A stretch of 64,000 nucleotides of DNA from Pseudooceanicola nanhaiensis DSM 18065 (GCF_000688295.1 NZ_JHZF01000011.1:1520288-1584287); one strand, 5' to 3'; shown: positions 18,127 to 26,866, counted from the stretch's first letter. The notes: generated by a model not told the origin, from the sequence alone. Numbers and translations: made by a program.

Positions 18127-18828
18127 TTACTCCCATTCCCCTTCGAGCAGCGCCCGGGTTTCCTTGACCGCCACGTCCCAGAGACGGTCGGTGTCTTCCT
18201 CGGGCCGTTGGTAGAGCCCGCCGTAATTGCCGTCCCCGATCAGCGCGCGGACGCCTTCGGCATTGCGGTCGCGCAGCCGGTCGAAGGCCACGAAGGGCTT
18301 CTGCCCGGAGGGCATCTCCCGCCCTGCCAGCCGGGTCCAGGGGAAGTTCTCCATCCAGCTCGCGTGGCTCGCGACCGGGTCGATCTCCTGCACGCAGGCC
18401 CAGGTCTTCGGCGCGCGCCACCAGTCGTGGAAGCGGCAGCGGGCGCCCGGGTTGGCCTGCATCCATTCCATCGTCACCGGCTGCACGGGGGTGTTGCCGC
18501 CATGGCCGTTCACGATCAGCACCCGGCGGAAGCCCGTCGCGTAGAGGCTGTCGAGAATGTCGCGCACCAGCGCGGCATAGGTCGCGAGCCGCAGCGTCAC
18601 GGTGCCGGGATAGGCCATGAAATAAGGTGTGAGCCCATAGGCCACCGCCGGGAAGACCGGCACGCCGAGCGGCGCGGCCGCGTCGCGCCCGACCCGTTCG
18701 GCGAGGATCGAGTCGGTCGCGAGGCTCAGCTGCGCATGCTGCTCGGTGCATCCCAGAGGCAGGACGCAGCGGTCGTCGGTCTCGAGGTAGCGCTCGATCT
18801 CGCCCCAGTTGCTTTCGGAAATCAGCAT
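18127..18828 (-). CDS. Creatininase family amidohydrolase
   Basis: A 233-residue metal-dependent amidohydrolase of the creatininase fold. The metal ligands are visible in LPLGCTEQHAQLSLATDS (E29, H31, D39) and VNGHGGNTP. Relatives hydrolyse creatinine or cyclic or formylated amides, so the substrate cannot be named. The start has a G-rich SD (CAGGGGGAC). It is the second gene of the operon, 76 bp after the SDR gene and 4 bp before the isoaspartyl peptidase. Confidence 0.88.
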   Translation of the reverse strand: MLISESNWGEIERYLETDDRCVLPLGCTEQHAQLSLATDSILAERVGRDAAAPLGVPVFPAVAYGLTPYFMAYPGTVTLRLATYAALVRDILDSLYATGFRRVLIVNGHGGNTPVQPVTMEWMQANPGARCRFHDWWRAPKTWACVQEIDPVASHASWMENFPWTRLAGREMPSGQKPFVAFDRLRDRNAEGVRALIGDGNYGGLYQRPEEDTDRLWDVAVKETRALLEGEWE

Positions 18829-18904
18829 TTTGTCCCCCTGTCGGCCCTCGTCCCGGCATGAATGCCGCGTCGGGGCTCGGGCCGCCAGAGGGAAGTCGCG
18901 GGGC

Positions 18905-19765
18905 TCAGCCGCCGGCCGCCTCCTTCGCCTTCATCTCGGCGATGGTCTTCATCATCGTCTCGCGGTCGACCCGCTGCCCGAACGGGTGGCTCGCCGAGAG
19001 CCCGCCGCAGACCGGCACCGCCTGCCCGTCCACGTAGGAGGCGAGCGGCGAGCAGAGCCAGAGGACGGCGGCCGCGATCTCCTCGGGTTCGCCGCCGCGC
19101 TGGAGGGGCGTCATCTGGCCGAGCCGCGGCGCCGAGTTGGTCGCCCGGGCGTAATCGTAGAGCGGGCGCGTCATCTCGGTCTCGATCAGGCCGGGGCAGA
19201 TCGCGTTGACCCGCACGCCCGTCCCGGTGAGCTGGTAGGAGGCCGTCTGCGCGAGGTTGATCACCCCCGCCTTCGAGGCCGAGTAATGCGGCGGGCCCGC
19301 ATTGGCGCGCATGCCCGCGACCGAGGCCGTCAGCACGATGGAGCCGCCGCCCTGCCGGCGCATCACGGGCGCCGCGTGCTTCACCGCAAGGAACGGGCCG
19401 ATCAGGTTCACGCGCAGCACCTCGGCCCAGATCTCGGGCGTCGCGTCGAAGAGCGGCTGGTTGAGCGCGCCGCCGGTGATCCCGGCGTTGGCATGGAAGA
19501 TGCCGAGCGAGCCGAAGGTCGTCTCGGCCTCCTCCACGGCCGCGATCACGTCGGCTTCGCGGCCCGCATCCATCACCATGTGCCGCGCCTGGCCGCCCGC
19601 CGCGCGGATCGCCTCGGCCACCTGCGCGACGCCCTCGGCCATGTCGCAGCAGAGCACCTGCGCCCCGGCCTCGGCCAGGAGCTGCGCGGTCGCCCGTCCG
19701 ATCCCCGAGGCCGCGCCCGTGACGATGGCGCCGGTGCCGCCCAAATCTATCGTGATGCCTGTCAT
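18905..19765 (-). CDS. Short-chain dehydrogenase/reductase
   Basis: A 286-residue SDR. The cofactor loop is VTGAASGIGRAT (about 14-25), the active-site YSASK follows the catalytic serine, and NAG is present. The ATG chosen (19765) has GGGAGGACAAG immediately upstream. It probably oxidises a secondary alcohol or reduces a ketone using NAD(P)H. It is the first gene of the minus-strand operon and is divergent from the tandem TetR gene, 66 bp away, which makes that regulator a natural candidate for its control. Confidence 0.9.
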   Translation of the reverse strand: MTGITIDLGGTGAIVTGAASGIGRATAQLLAEAGAQVLCCDMAEGVAQVAEAIRAAGGQARHMVMDAGREADVIAAVEEAETTFGSLGIFHANAGITGGALNQPLFDATPEIWAEVLRVNLIGPFLAVKHAAPVMRRQGGGSIVLTASVAGMRANAGPPHYSASKAGVINLAQTASYQLTGTGVRVNAICPGLIETEMTRPLYDYARATNSAPRLGQMTPLQRGGEPEEIAAAVLWLCSPLASYVDGQAVPVCGGLSASHPFGQRVDRETMMKTIAEMKAKEAAGG

Positions 19766-19831
19766 CTTGTCCTCCCTGTGGTCCGGCACTGCGCCGGTGA
19801 CAGCCGCGACGCGGCTTGGTATTCAGTGACG

Positions 19832-21067
19832 ATGGATACTCTCGCGCCGCTCGGCCAGCCCCCCGCATCGGACCAGTCGCCGCGCTTCCGGCAGAAGCGC
19901 GACCTGATCCTCGACGCCGCGGCCACGCTGATCAACGAACGCGGGCTGAAGGGGCTCACCTTCGTGGCGGTGGCCGAGGCCGTGGGGCTCAACACCACCT
20001 CGGTCACCTATTACTTCAAGCGCAAGGAGCTGCTGGCCGCCGCCGCCATCGAGCGGACAATCGACATGCTGGCGAGCCTGCTGGACGAAGCGCAGGCGCA
20101 GCCGACGCCCGAGGCGCGGGTGCGGCAGTTCCTCAAGGCCTACCTCGTGCAGGCCGGGACCGCGCGGCTCGGCCAGGCGCGGCCGATGACGATCCTGTCG
20201 GACATGCGCGCGATGGAGGACCCGCAGCGCGCCCGGCTGACCGAGGCCTATGTCCACCGCATCGCCCGCGGGGCGGCCCGGCTTTTCGGCGATGCCGCGG
20301 ACCCGCTGAACCGGGCCCGGGCCCATATCCTGCTGGACAGCCTGTTCTGGTCGCGCGCCTGGCTCGCCAAGTATTCCGTCGGGGATTACGAGCGGATCGG
20401 GCGCAAGCTGATGCAGCTGTTCGACCACGGCATCCTGCCCGAAGGGACGGGTTGGAAGGTCGCGGCGCCGCCGCGGGACCCGGTGCCCGAGGACGCCGAG
20501 ATCACGCCCGAGACCTATCTGCGCGTCGCCACCCGGCTGATCAACGAACGCGGCTACCGCGGCGCCTCGGTCGAGCGGATCGCGGGTGAGCTGAACGTCT
20601 CGAAGGGCAGTTTCTACCATCACCTGCAGGGCAAGGACGATCTCGTCCTCGAATGCTTCCAGCGCAGCTATGGCCGGTTCAGCCAGGCGCAGCGCCGTGC
20701 CATCAACCTGCCGGGCACGCATCGCGACCGGCTCGCGGCGGTGCTGGGCGACCTGCTCGACATCCAGTTCGACGCGAGCTTCCCGCTGGTCCGGATCACC
20801 GCGCTGCAGGCGCTGCCGACCGATCTGCGCCGCATCGTGCTGGCGCGGTCGGACCGGATGGCGACGCGCTTCGCCGGGATGATCTCGGACGGGATCGAGG
20901 AGGGCTCGATCCGCCCGCTCGACCCGCTGATCGCGAGCCAGTGGGTGACCGGGCTGATCAACTCGGCCCATGACATGCGGCTCTGGGCCGCCGAGCAGCC
21001 GAGCCGCTCCGAGGCGGTCGCGCTCTACGCCCATCCGATCGCCCACGGACTTTTCGCCCCGCGCTGA
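19832..21067 (+). CDS. Tandem TetR/AcrR-family regulator with two HTH domains
   Basis: A 411-residue protein that is two TetR-family units in one chain. The first HTH is about 18-66 (INERGLKGLTF, then a TTSVTYYFKRKELL recognition helix). The second is about 225-275 (INERGYRGASV, then a KGSFYHHLQGKDDL recognition helix). Each is followed by a helical ligand-binding region. Single TetR proteins are about 200 residues, so this is a fused duplication; one chain could act like a dimer. It is divergent from the six-gene catabolic operon and convergent with the Baeyer-Villiger-type gene. GTG 19826 is an alternative start. Confidence 0.88.
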   Translation: MDTLAPLGQPPASDQSPRFRQKRDLILDAAATLINERGLKGLTFVAVAEAVGLNTTSVTYYFKRKELLAAAAIERTIDMLASLLDEAQAQPTPEARVRQFLKAYLVQAGTARLGQARPMTILSDMRAMEDPQRARLTEAYVHRIARGAARLFGDAADPLNRARAHILLDSLFWSRAWLAKYSVGDYERIGRKLMQLFDHGILPEGTGWKVAAPPRDPVPEDAEITPETYLRVATRLINERGYRGASVERIAGELNVSKGSFYHHLQGKDDLVLECFQRSYGRFSQAQRRAINLPGTHRDRLAAVLGDLLDIQFDASFPLVRITALQALPTDLRRIVLARSDRMATRFAGMISDGIEEGSIRPLDPLIASQWVTGLINSAHDMRLWAAEQPSRSEAVALYAHPIAHGLFAPR

Positions 21068-21071
21068 TCCC

Positions 21072-22592
21072 TCATTCCGCGGCGATCTCTGCGGCGGTGC
21101 CGGCCTGCTGTTCGGGCGGAAACGGCACGGCCTCGCCTTCGGCCGAGAAGCTCAGCGTCCCGTCCGCCACGTCGCCGCGGCGCAGGGTCTTTCGGTCCCA
21201 CATGTAATCCTGCTTGTGGATCCACGGGAAGCTCTGGCCATGTTTCGGCAGCCGGTGCATCACCCGCAGGAAATAGCCCGAGGTGAAGCTGATCGAGGTG
21301 TTGATCTGGGCGAAATCCTCCGACGTGGCCTTCGGCGTCACCTGCACGAAGCCCTTGCGGTCCATGTAGCGCAGCAGGCGGCAGGCGTATTCCGCGACAA
21401 GGTCCACCTTCAGCGTCCAGGACGCGTTGGTGTAGCCCCGGAAATAGAGCAGGTTCGGCACGTTCGAATACATGAAGCCCTTGAAGATCAGCTGCTTGCC
21501 GGGCTCCACCCGCTGGCCGTCCACGCTGACCTCTATGCCGCCGAAGTAATCCAGCACCAGCCCCGTCGCCGTGACGATCGTGTCGACCTCCAGCAGGCGG
21601 CCGTCCTTCATCCGGATCCCCTCGGGCAGGATGCGCTCGATCTCGCCCGTCACCATCTCGGCGCGGCCGCCCTTGAGCGCCTCGAAGAAATCGCCGTCCG
21701 GCACCACGCAGATCCGCTGCTGGCCGGGCCAGTAGCCGGGGGTGAAATGCTTTTCCCACTCGGGGACCTTGCCCTCCAGCTCCTTGCCGATCGCGCCGAC
21801 CATCATCCGCTTGGTCGCGCGGATGTCCTTCGCCATCCGCTTGCGCCGCATCTGGCCTGCAAGGATGATCCGCCAGCGCGCCAGGGAATATCCCGCGCGC
21901 CCGGGGATCATCCGCTTCAGCACGTTGCCGATCCGGTCCTTCGAGGGTCGGTTGACCACATAGGTGGGCGAGCGCTGCACCTGGATGACCTGCGCCGCCG
22001 TCTCGGCCAGCGTGGGCGTCAGGGTGACCGCGGTGGCCCCCGATCCGATGACCGCGATCCGCCGCCCGGCGGGGTCGTAGTCTTCGGGCCAGAACTGGGG
22101 ATGGATCATCTGCCCCGCGAAATCCTCCATGCCTGCGATCTCCGGCAGGTAGCCCTCGTCGTACTTGTAATAGCCCGAGGCGAGGAACAGGAACCGCGTC
22201 GTGAGCGCCACCTCGCCCTCCGGGGTCGCGCAGGTCAGGCGCCAGAGGGCCGCGGCGCTGTCGTATTCGGCACGGCGCACCTGGTGGTCGTAGCGGATCA
22301 GCGGATCGAGCCCGTTCTCCCGCGCGGTCTCCTCGATATAGCCGCGGATCAGGTGCCCCTCCGAGATCGCCTTGGCATGTTTCCACGGCTTGAAGGCATA
22401 TCCCATCGTGTGCATGTCGCTGTCCGACCGGATCCCCGGATAGCGGAAAAGGTCCCAGGTGCCGCCCATGCGCGCACGCCCCTCCAGGATCGCGAAGCGC
22501 TTGCCGGGGCATTCCGTCTTCAGATATCGGGCCACCCCGATCCCCGAAAGCCCGGCACCGATGATCAGGACGTCGTAATCCGCTTGCGGCAT
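21072..22592 (-). CDS. Baeyer-Villiger-type flavin monooxygenase
   Basis: A 506-residue class-B flavoprotein monooxygenase. It has the FAD loop GAGLSG (12-17), the Baeyer-Villiger signature FAGQMIHPQFWP (158-169, matching FxGxxxHxxxW[P/D]) and the NADPH loop GSGATA (183-188). It would insert oxygen next to a carbonyl to make an ester or lactone, or N/S-oxygenate. ATG 22592 is chosen because it begins just before the FAD loop; the frame extends 34 codons upstream through the shared regulatory motif. Divergent from an alpha/beta hydrolase, with which it could form an ester-forming and ester-cleaving pair. Confidence 0.88.
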   Translation of the reverse strand: MPQADYDVLIIGAGLSGIGVARYLKTECPGKRFAILEGRARMGGTWDLFRYPGIRSDSDMHTMGYAFKPWKHAKAISEGHLIRGYIEETARENGLDPLIRYDHQVRRAEYDSAAALWRLTCATPEGEVALTTRFLFLASGYYKYDEGYLPEIAGMEDFAGQMIHPQFWPEDYDPAGRRIAVIGSGATAVTLTPTLAETAAQVIQVQRSPTYVVNRPSKDRIGNVLKRMIPGRAGYSLARWRIILAGQMRRKRMAKDIRATKRMMVGAIGKELEGKVPEWEKHFTPGYWPGQQRICVVPDGDFFEALKGGRAEMVTGEIERILPEGIRMKDGRLLEVDTIVTATGLVLDYFGGIEVSVDGQRVEPGKQLIFKGFMYSNVPNLLYFRGYTNASWTLKVDLVAEYACRLLRYMDRKGFVQVTPKATSEDFAQINTSISFTSGYFLRVMHRLPKHGQSFPWIHKQDYMWDRKTLRRGDVADGTLSFSAEGEAVPFPPEQQAGTAAEIAAE

Positions 22593-22598
22593 CTCAGC

Positions 22599-22627
22599 AT
22601 ACCCATAATTCGAAAACTGAAACCGGG
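22599..22627. promoter_or_regulatory. Shared motif pair, copy 1
   Basis: Motif A (ATACCCATAATTCGAA, 22599-22614) is directly followed by motif B (AACTGAAACCGGG, 22615-22627). Both also occur upstream of the ABC binding-protein gene (30648-30685), B identical and A with one difference, but in the opposite order. Here they lie immediately upstream of the monooxygenase start. They are probably sites of a common regulator; which one is unknown. Confidence 0.6.
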
Positions 22628-22744
22628 ATACACCGGCGGGACCGGAAATGAAACGGAAAACCGCCTCTGCCCGGTACGTGAACCGCGCTTGCATCGCCCG
22701 GCAACCGGGATAGGATCGACGCGCCGCAACAGGGAGGACGGGCC

Positions 22745-23641
22745 ATGGCCGAAGCTCAGGTCAACGGGATCACCATATATTACGAAGACCACGGCGCGAA
22801 GGAGGGCCAGGCGCTGCTGCTGATCACCGGCGTCGGCACCCAGAGCACGCGCTACCCGCAGGCCTTCGTCGACATCCTCACGGCCCGGGGCTACCGCGTG
22901 GTGAAGATGGACAACCGCGACATCGGGCTGAGCCAGAAGTTCACCGAAGCCGGCATACCGGACTTTCAGGCAGCGACCCGCGCGAAGAAGGAGGGGCGCC
23001 AGGCCGACCTGCCCTATCAGCTTTCCGACATGGCCGCCGACTGCGCCGCGCTGCTCGATCATCTCGGCATCGACAATGCCCATGTCTGCGGCTTCTCGAT
23101 GGGCGGCATGATCGCCCAGCTCGTTGCCATCGAGCACCCGGAGAAGGTGCTCTCGCTCATCTCCATCATGTCGAACACCGGCAATCCCGAGATCCCCGGC
23201 GGCACGAAGGAGGCGATGGCCGCACTGACCGCCCCGCGCCCCGATCCGAACGAGGACCGCGAGGCCTACATGGCCGCGATGGTGAACACCGCGCGCGTCA
23301 TCGGCAGCCCGGCATGGCCGCAGGACGAGGCGCTGATCCGGAAGGGCATCGAGATCGACCTCGACCGCTCCTTCCATCCCACGGGCTTCGCCCGGCAATA
23401 TGCCGCGATCCTCGCCACCTACGACCGGCGGCCGCATCTGCAGAAGCTGACGATGCCCGCCACGGTGATCCACGGCATCCAGGATCCGCTGGTGCCGATC
23501 GAGGGCGGGCGGGACACGGCCGCCAACATCCCCGGGGCCGAACTGATCGAGATCGACGGGATGGGGCACAACATCCCGCCCGAGCTCTACGAACGCCTCG
23601 CCGACGGGATCGAGACCGCGACCCGGCGCGCTGCGGCCTGA
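22745..23641 (+). CDS. Alpha/beta hydrolase
   Basis: A 298-residue alpha/beta-hydrolase fold protein. The nucleophile is S118 in GFSMGG, the acid is probably in IQDPLVP, and the histidine is in GMGHNIP. The usual HG oxyanion motif is replaced by LLITGVGTQS. It is probably an esterase or lactonase. It is divergent from the Baeyer-Villiger-type monooxygenase with a 152-bp intergenic region, a pairing typical of ketone degradation, where the hydrolase cleaves the ester or lactone formed. The substrate is not determinable. ATG 22745 follows an AGGGAGGACGGGCC leader. Confidence 0.88.
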   Translation: MAEAQVNGITIYYEDHGAKEGQALLLITGVGTQSTRYPQAFVDILTARGYRVVKMDNRDIGLSQKFTEAGIPDFQAATRAKKEGRQADLPYQLSDMAADCAALLDHLGIDNAHVCGFSMGGMIAQLVAIEHPEKVLSLISIMSNTGNPEIPGGTKEAMAALTAPRPDPNEDREAYMAAMVNTARVIGSPAWPQDEALIRKGIEIDLDRSFHPTGFARQYAAILATYDRRPHLQKLTMPATVIHGIQDPLVPIEGGRDTAANIPGAELIEIDGMGHNIPPELYERLADGIETATRRAAA

Positions 23642-23649
23642 ACCGCGCG

Positions 23650-23673
23650 GCGGCGGCCCCCTCGGGCCGCCGC
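23650..23673. terminator. Hairpin between convergent hydrolase and thioesterase genes
   Basis: A perfect 10-bp GC stem with a 4-nt loop in the 48-bp convergent gap. There is no T tract. It is probably a bidirectional transcription end. Confidence 0.5.
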
Positions 23674-23689
23674 ACTCAGTCCCGACGGA

Positions 23690-24583
23690 TCACGCCTTCG
23701 GCGTGATCTGCCGGATCAGCCCTTCCTGCGCCACGTCGGCCACCAGCCGTCCGTCCCGCGTGAAGATCCGCCCGCGCGTGAAGCCGCGCGCCCCGCCCGC
23801 CCAGGGCGCGTTCATCTCGTAGAGCAGCCATTCGTCCATCCGGAATGCGCCGTGCAGCCAGAGCGTGTGATCGAGGCTCGCCACCATCATGTCGGGCCGT
23901 CCGAAGCCCATGCCCGCCCGGTTCAGCGCCGCCCCGATCAGCCCGAGGTCCGAGGTATAGGCCAGCGCCGCACGGTGCAGGTGCGGATCGTCGGGCAACG
24001 CGTTCTGCGTCCGCATCCAGGCCGCCTGCCGGACGACCGGGCCGGTCTCGACGAAGGGCGGCCGGTCCTCGCAGGGCCGCACCTCGATGGGGCGCCGCTT
24101 GGTGAGGAACTTGTGGTGCATGGGGTGCAGGTTGTCGCGGTACTTCTGGGCCAGCTCGGTCTCGTTCATCAGGCCCTCGGGGCCCGGCACGTCCGGCATC
24201 TCGTCCTGGAATTCGAGTCCCGCCTCCTCCACGTGGAAGGAGCAGGCCATGTTCAGGATCGGCTTGCCGTTCTGCACCGCGACGATCCGGCGGGTGTTGA
24301 AGCTGCCGCCGTCGCGATCGCGCTCGACCCGGTAGAGCACGGGCTTCGTCGCATCGCCGGGACGCATGAAATAGGCATGCAGCGAATGGGCCGGGCGGTC
24401 GGCCTCGACCGTGCGGGTGGCGGCCGACAGGGCCTGCGCGATCACCTGTCCGCCGAAGCTGCGACCCTTGCCGTCGGGCGTGGCGATGCCGCGGAAGTAA
24501 TCCTCCTCGATCGGCTCCACGTCGAGGATGGGGGTCAGCTCGTCTTCGCCCTCTGGCGCGCGGTCCGGGGTGGCTTCGGTCAT
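23690..24583 (-). CDS. tesB: Acyl-CoA thioesterase II
   Basis: A 297-residue TesB-type thioesterase with two hot-dog domains. It hydrolyses acyl-CoAs to free acid and CoA. The N-terminal domain has FGGQVIAQAL and SLHAYFMRPGD. The C-terminal domain has DHTLWLHGAF and the end segment GRIFTRDGRLVADVAQEG, all characteristic. ATG 24583 is chosen because homology starts there; the frame continues upstream into the inverted-repeat element. It lies downstream of the ABC importer genes but is separated from them by the 207-bp nested repeat, so it may have its own promoter. Confidence 0.93.
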   Translation of the reverse strand: MTEATPDRAPEGEDELTPILDVEPIEEDYFRGIATPDGKGRSFGGQVIAQALSAATRTVEADRPAHSLHAYFMRPGDATKPVLYRVERDRDGGSFNTRRIVAVQNGKPILNMACSFHVEEAGLEFQDEMPDVPGPEGLMNETELAQKYRDNLHPMHHKFLTKRRPIEVRPCEDRPPFVETGPVVRQAAWMRTQNALPDDPHLHRAALAYTSDLGLIGAALNRAGMGFGRPDMMVASLDHTLWLHGAFRMDEWLLYEMNAPWAGGARGFTRGRIFTRDGRLVADVAQEGLIRQITPKA

Positions 24584-24670
24584 TGTGGCGTCTCCGGTCA
24601 GATAGTGACCGGTTGGTCCGTCATTGCGGCCATGGTTGCAAGGTCTTTGTGACGGCAAACCCCGCCCCTG

Positions 24671-24877
24671 CTTCCTCTTGCCATAAATATCCCCGCCGGA
24701 GGCATCGCGGAGAAAGGGCTCGATGCCCTTTCTCCGCGACCCCCGGGCGACGTCCATCGGACGGCGCAAACTCCGCCGGGTTGCGCCGCCTCCGGCGTCG
24801 CGCGGGGGACGCCGCTGCCGGGCATCGAGCCCGGCAGCGCCGTTGCCTCCGGCGGGGATATTTATGGCAAGAGGAAG
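24671..24877. repeat. 207-bp nested inverted-repeat element
   Basis: The outer arms (24671-24704 and 24844-24877) are a perfect 34-bp inverted repeat. Between them lie at least three hairpins: a perfect 15-bp stem with a 5-nt loop (24705-24739), an imperfect long stem (24740-24808) containing a perfect 7-bp stem (24763-24769 with 24781-24787), and a perfect 11-bp stem with a 5-nt loop (24813-24839). A single strand could fold like a cloverleaf. It fills the 306-bp gap between tesB and the importer ATPase gene and encodes no protein. Confidence 0.95.
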
Positions 24878-24889
24878 GGGGGACCTGCC

Positions 24890-25870
24890 CTAGTTCAGAA
24901 GCGGGTGGTGGCAGGCGATCGTGTGGCCCGGGGCGATCTCGCGGATCTCCGGCACCTCCGCCGCGCAACGCTCGGTCGCATAGGGACAGCGGGTGCGGAA
25001 GGGGCAGCCCGAGGGCGGGTTCACCGGCGACGGCAATTCGCCCGGGATCAGCTCCACCCGGTCGCGCAGCGCCTCCGGGTCCGGTTCCGGCACCGCGGCC
25101 AGAAGCGTGCGGGTGTAGGGATGCACCGGATGCCGGTAGATCGTCTCGGCCGGGGCCAGTTCGCAGAGCTTGCCGAGATACATCACGGCCACCCGGTCCG
25201 ACACGTGCTTCACCACCGCGAGGTCGTGGCTGATGAAGAGCATGGTCAGCCCGAACTCGCCCTTGAGCCGCTCGAGCAGGTTCAGCACCTGCGCCTGGAC
25301 CGAGACGTCGAGGGCCGAGACCGCCTCGTCGCAGACCAGAAGCTCCGGCTTCAGGATCAGCGCGCGCGCGATCGAGATCCGCTGGCACTGCCCGCCCGAG
25401 AATTCATGCGGGCGGCGCTCCATCGCCTGATCGGGGTTGATGCCGACGAGGTCGAGCATCTCGGCCACGCGGGCGGCATGCTCCGCCCTGGTGCCGATCC
25501 CCGCGATCTCGAGCGGGGCCGCGACGATGTCGCGGATGGTCTGACGCGGGTTGAGCGAGGCGATCGGGTCCTGGAAGATCATCTGGAACCGGCGGCGCGC
25601 GGCCTGCAGCTCGCGCCCCTTCAGCCCCGTCAGCTCCTTGCCGTCGAGCCGCACGGAGCCCCGGGTGGGCCGCGGCAGCTGCATCACCGCCCGTGCGGCC
25701 GAGGACTTCCCGCAGCCCGATTCTCCCACCAGGCCCAAAGTCTCGCCCCGTCTCACATGCGCCGTGAAATCGGTGACCGCGTGGACCTTGGCCTTGCGGC
25801 TCAGGGGATATTCCACCGTCAGGTTCTCGATGCTCAGGAAGGCGTCGATCTTGCCGGTCGGGGCGTTCAT
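24890..25870 (-). CDS. Peptide/nickel-type ABC transporter ATPase (OppF/DppF-like)
   Basis: A 326-residue ATPase of the oligopeptide importer family. Walker A is GESGCGKSS, Q-loop FQDPIASL, signature FSGGQCQR, Walker B LLVCDEAVSALD, and H-loop ISHD. The C-terminal oligopeptide extension with its cysteine cluster (GCPFRTRCPYATERC) is present; it carries an iron-sulphur cluster in some relatives. ATG 25870 overlaps the preceding ATPase stop (ATGA) behind GGGAGGTGG. It is the last gene of the importer operon, 13 bp before the nested repeat. Confidence 0.93.
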   Translation of the reverse strand: MNAPTGKIDAFLSIENLTVEYPLSRKAKVHAVTDFTAHVRRGETLGLVGESGCGKSSAARAVMQLPRPTRGSVRLDGKELTGLKGRELQAARRRFQMIFQDPIASLNPRQTIRDIVAAPLEIAGIGTRAEHAARVAEMLDLVGINPDQAMERRPHEFSGGQCQRISIARALILKPELLVCDEAVSALDVSVQAQVLNLLERLKGEFGLTMLFISHDLAVVKHVSDRVAVMYLGKLCELAPAETIYRHPVHPYTRTLLAAVPEPDPEALRDRVELIPGELPSPVNPPSGCPFRTRCPYATERCAAEVPEIREIAPGHTIACHHPLLN

Positions 25871-26853
25871 GCGGCCACCTCCCTGTTCAGCGGTTTGATG
25901 CAGGCCCATTGGTGCGTCGCGGTGCCCTCGAGCTCGGGCACGGTGCGGCGGCAGGCCTCTTCGGCGAAGCGGCAGCGGGGCGCGAAGGGGCAGCCCGGCG
26001 GCGGGTTGATGAGATCGGGGGGCCGGCCCTCGATGGCATCGAGCTTGCGGTGCGGCGGATCGGTGACCCGCGGGATCGAGGCGAAGAGCGCGGCCGTGTA
26101 GGGCATCGCGGTGTTGCGGAAGAGCTCGGTCACCGGGGCCTTCTCGACGATGCGGCCGGCATACATCACCGCGACCTCGTCGCAGCGGCCCGCGACCACG
26201 CCCATGTCGTGGGTGATCAGGACCATCGCCATGTTCCGCTCGCGCACCATGCGTTGCAGCAGGTCGAGGATCTCGGCCTGCACGGTCACGTCGAGCGCTG
26301 TGGTGGGCTCGTCCGCGATCAGCAGGTCCGGCTCGCAGGCGATGGCGATGGCGATGGCCACCCGCTGGCGCATCCCGCCCGAGAGCTGGTGCGGATACTG
26401 GTCGACGCGCACGTCCGGCTGCGGCAGGCCCACGGCCCTGAGCAGCTCCACCGCCTTCCTGCGGGCATCGCGCTTGCCCATCTTCAGGTGGAAGGTCAGC
26501 ACCTCGGAGATCTGCTTGCCGATGGTCAGCACCGGGTTGAGCGCGGTCATCGGGTCCTGGAAGACGATCGCCATCTGCGGCCCGCGCAGCCGGCGCAGCT
26601 CGCCTTCGGACATCTGCATCAGGTCCTGGCCGTTCAGCACCACGCGGCTGCCCGGCCCGGTCACCGCGGTCCCGGGCAGAAGGCGCATGATCGAGCGCGA
26701 GAGCACCGACTTGCCGGAACCGGATTCGCCCACCACGCCGAGGATCTTGCCGCGTTCCAGCGTGAAGCTCACGCCGTCGACCGCCTGCAGGAGGCCCCGC
26801 CCCGTCGCGAAGGCGGTGCGCTGGTTGGTCACTTCGAGAATTGTCTCGCCCAT
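25867..26853 (-). CDS. Peptide/nickel-type ABC transporter ATPase (OppD/DppD-like)
   Basis: A 328-residue ATPase paired with the OppF-like protein. Walker A GESGSGKSV, Q-loop VFQDPMTALNP, signature LSGGMRQR, Walker B LLIADEPTTALD, H-loop ITHD. It also has the C-terminal GCPFAPRCRFAEEAC cluster. ATG 26853 follows GAGGAGGAGGAC. The frame is open upstream, but that part overlaps the permease gene. Its stop overlaps the next ATPase start. Together they form the heterodimeric motor of the importer. Confidence 0.93.
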   Translation of the reverse strand: MGETILEVTNQRTAFATGRGLLQAVDGVSFTLERGKILGVVGESGSGKSVLSRSIMRLLPGTAVTGPGSRVVLNGQDLMQMSEGELRRLRGPQMAIVFQDPMTALNPVLTIGKQISEVLTFHLKMGKRDARRKAVELLRAVGLPQPDVRVDQYPHQLSGGMRQRVAIAIAIACEPDLLIADEPTTALDVTVQAEILDLLQRMVRERNMAMVLITHDMGVVAGRCDEVAVMYAGRIVEKAPVTELFRNTAMPYTAALFASIPRVTDPPHRKLDAIEGRPPDLINPPPGCPFAPRCRFAEEACRRTVPELEGTATHQWACIKPLNREVAA

Positions 26854-26866
26854 CGGGTCCTCCTCC

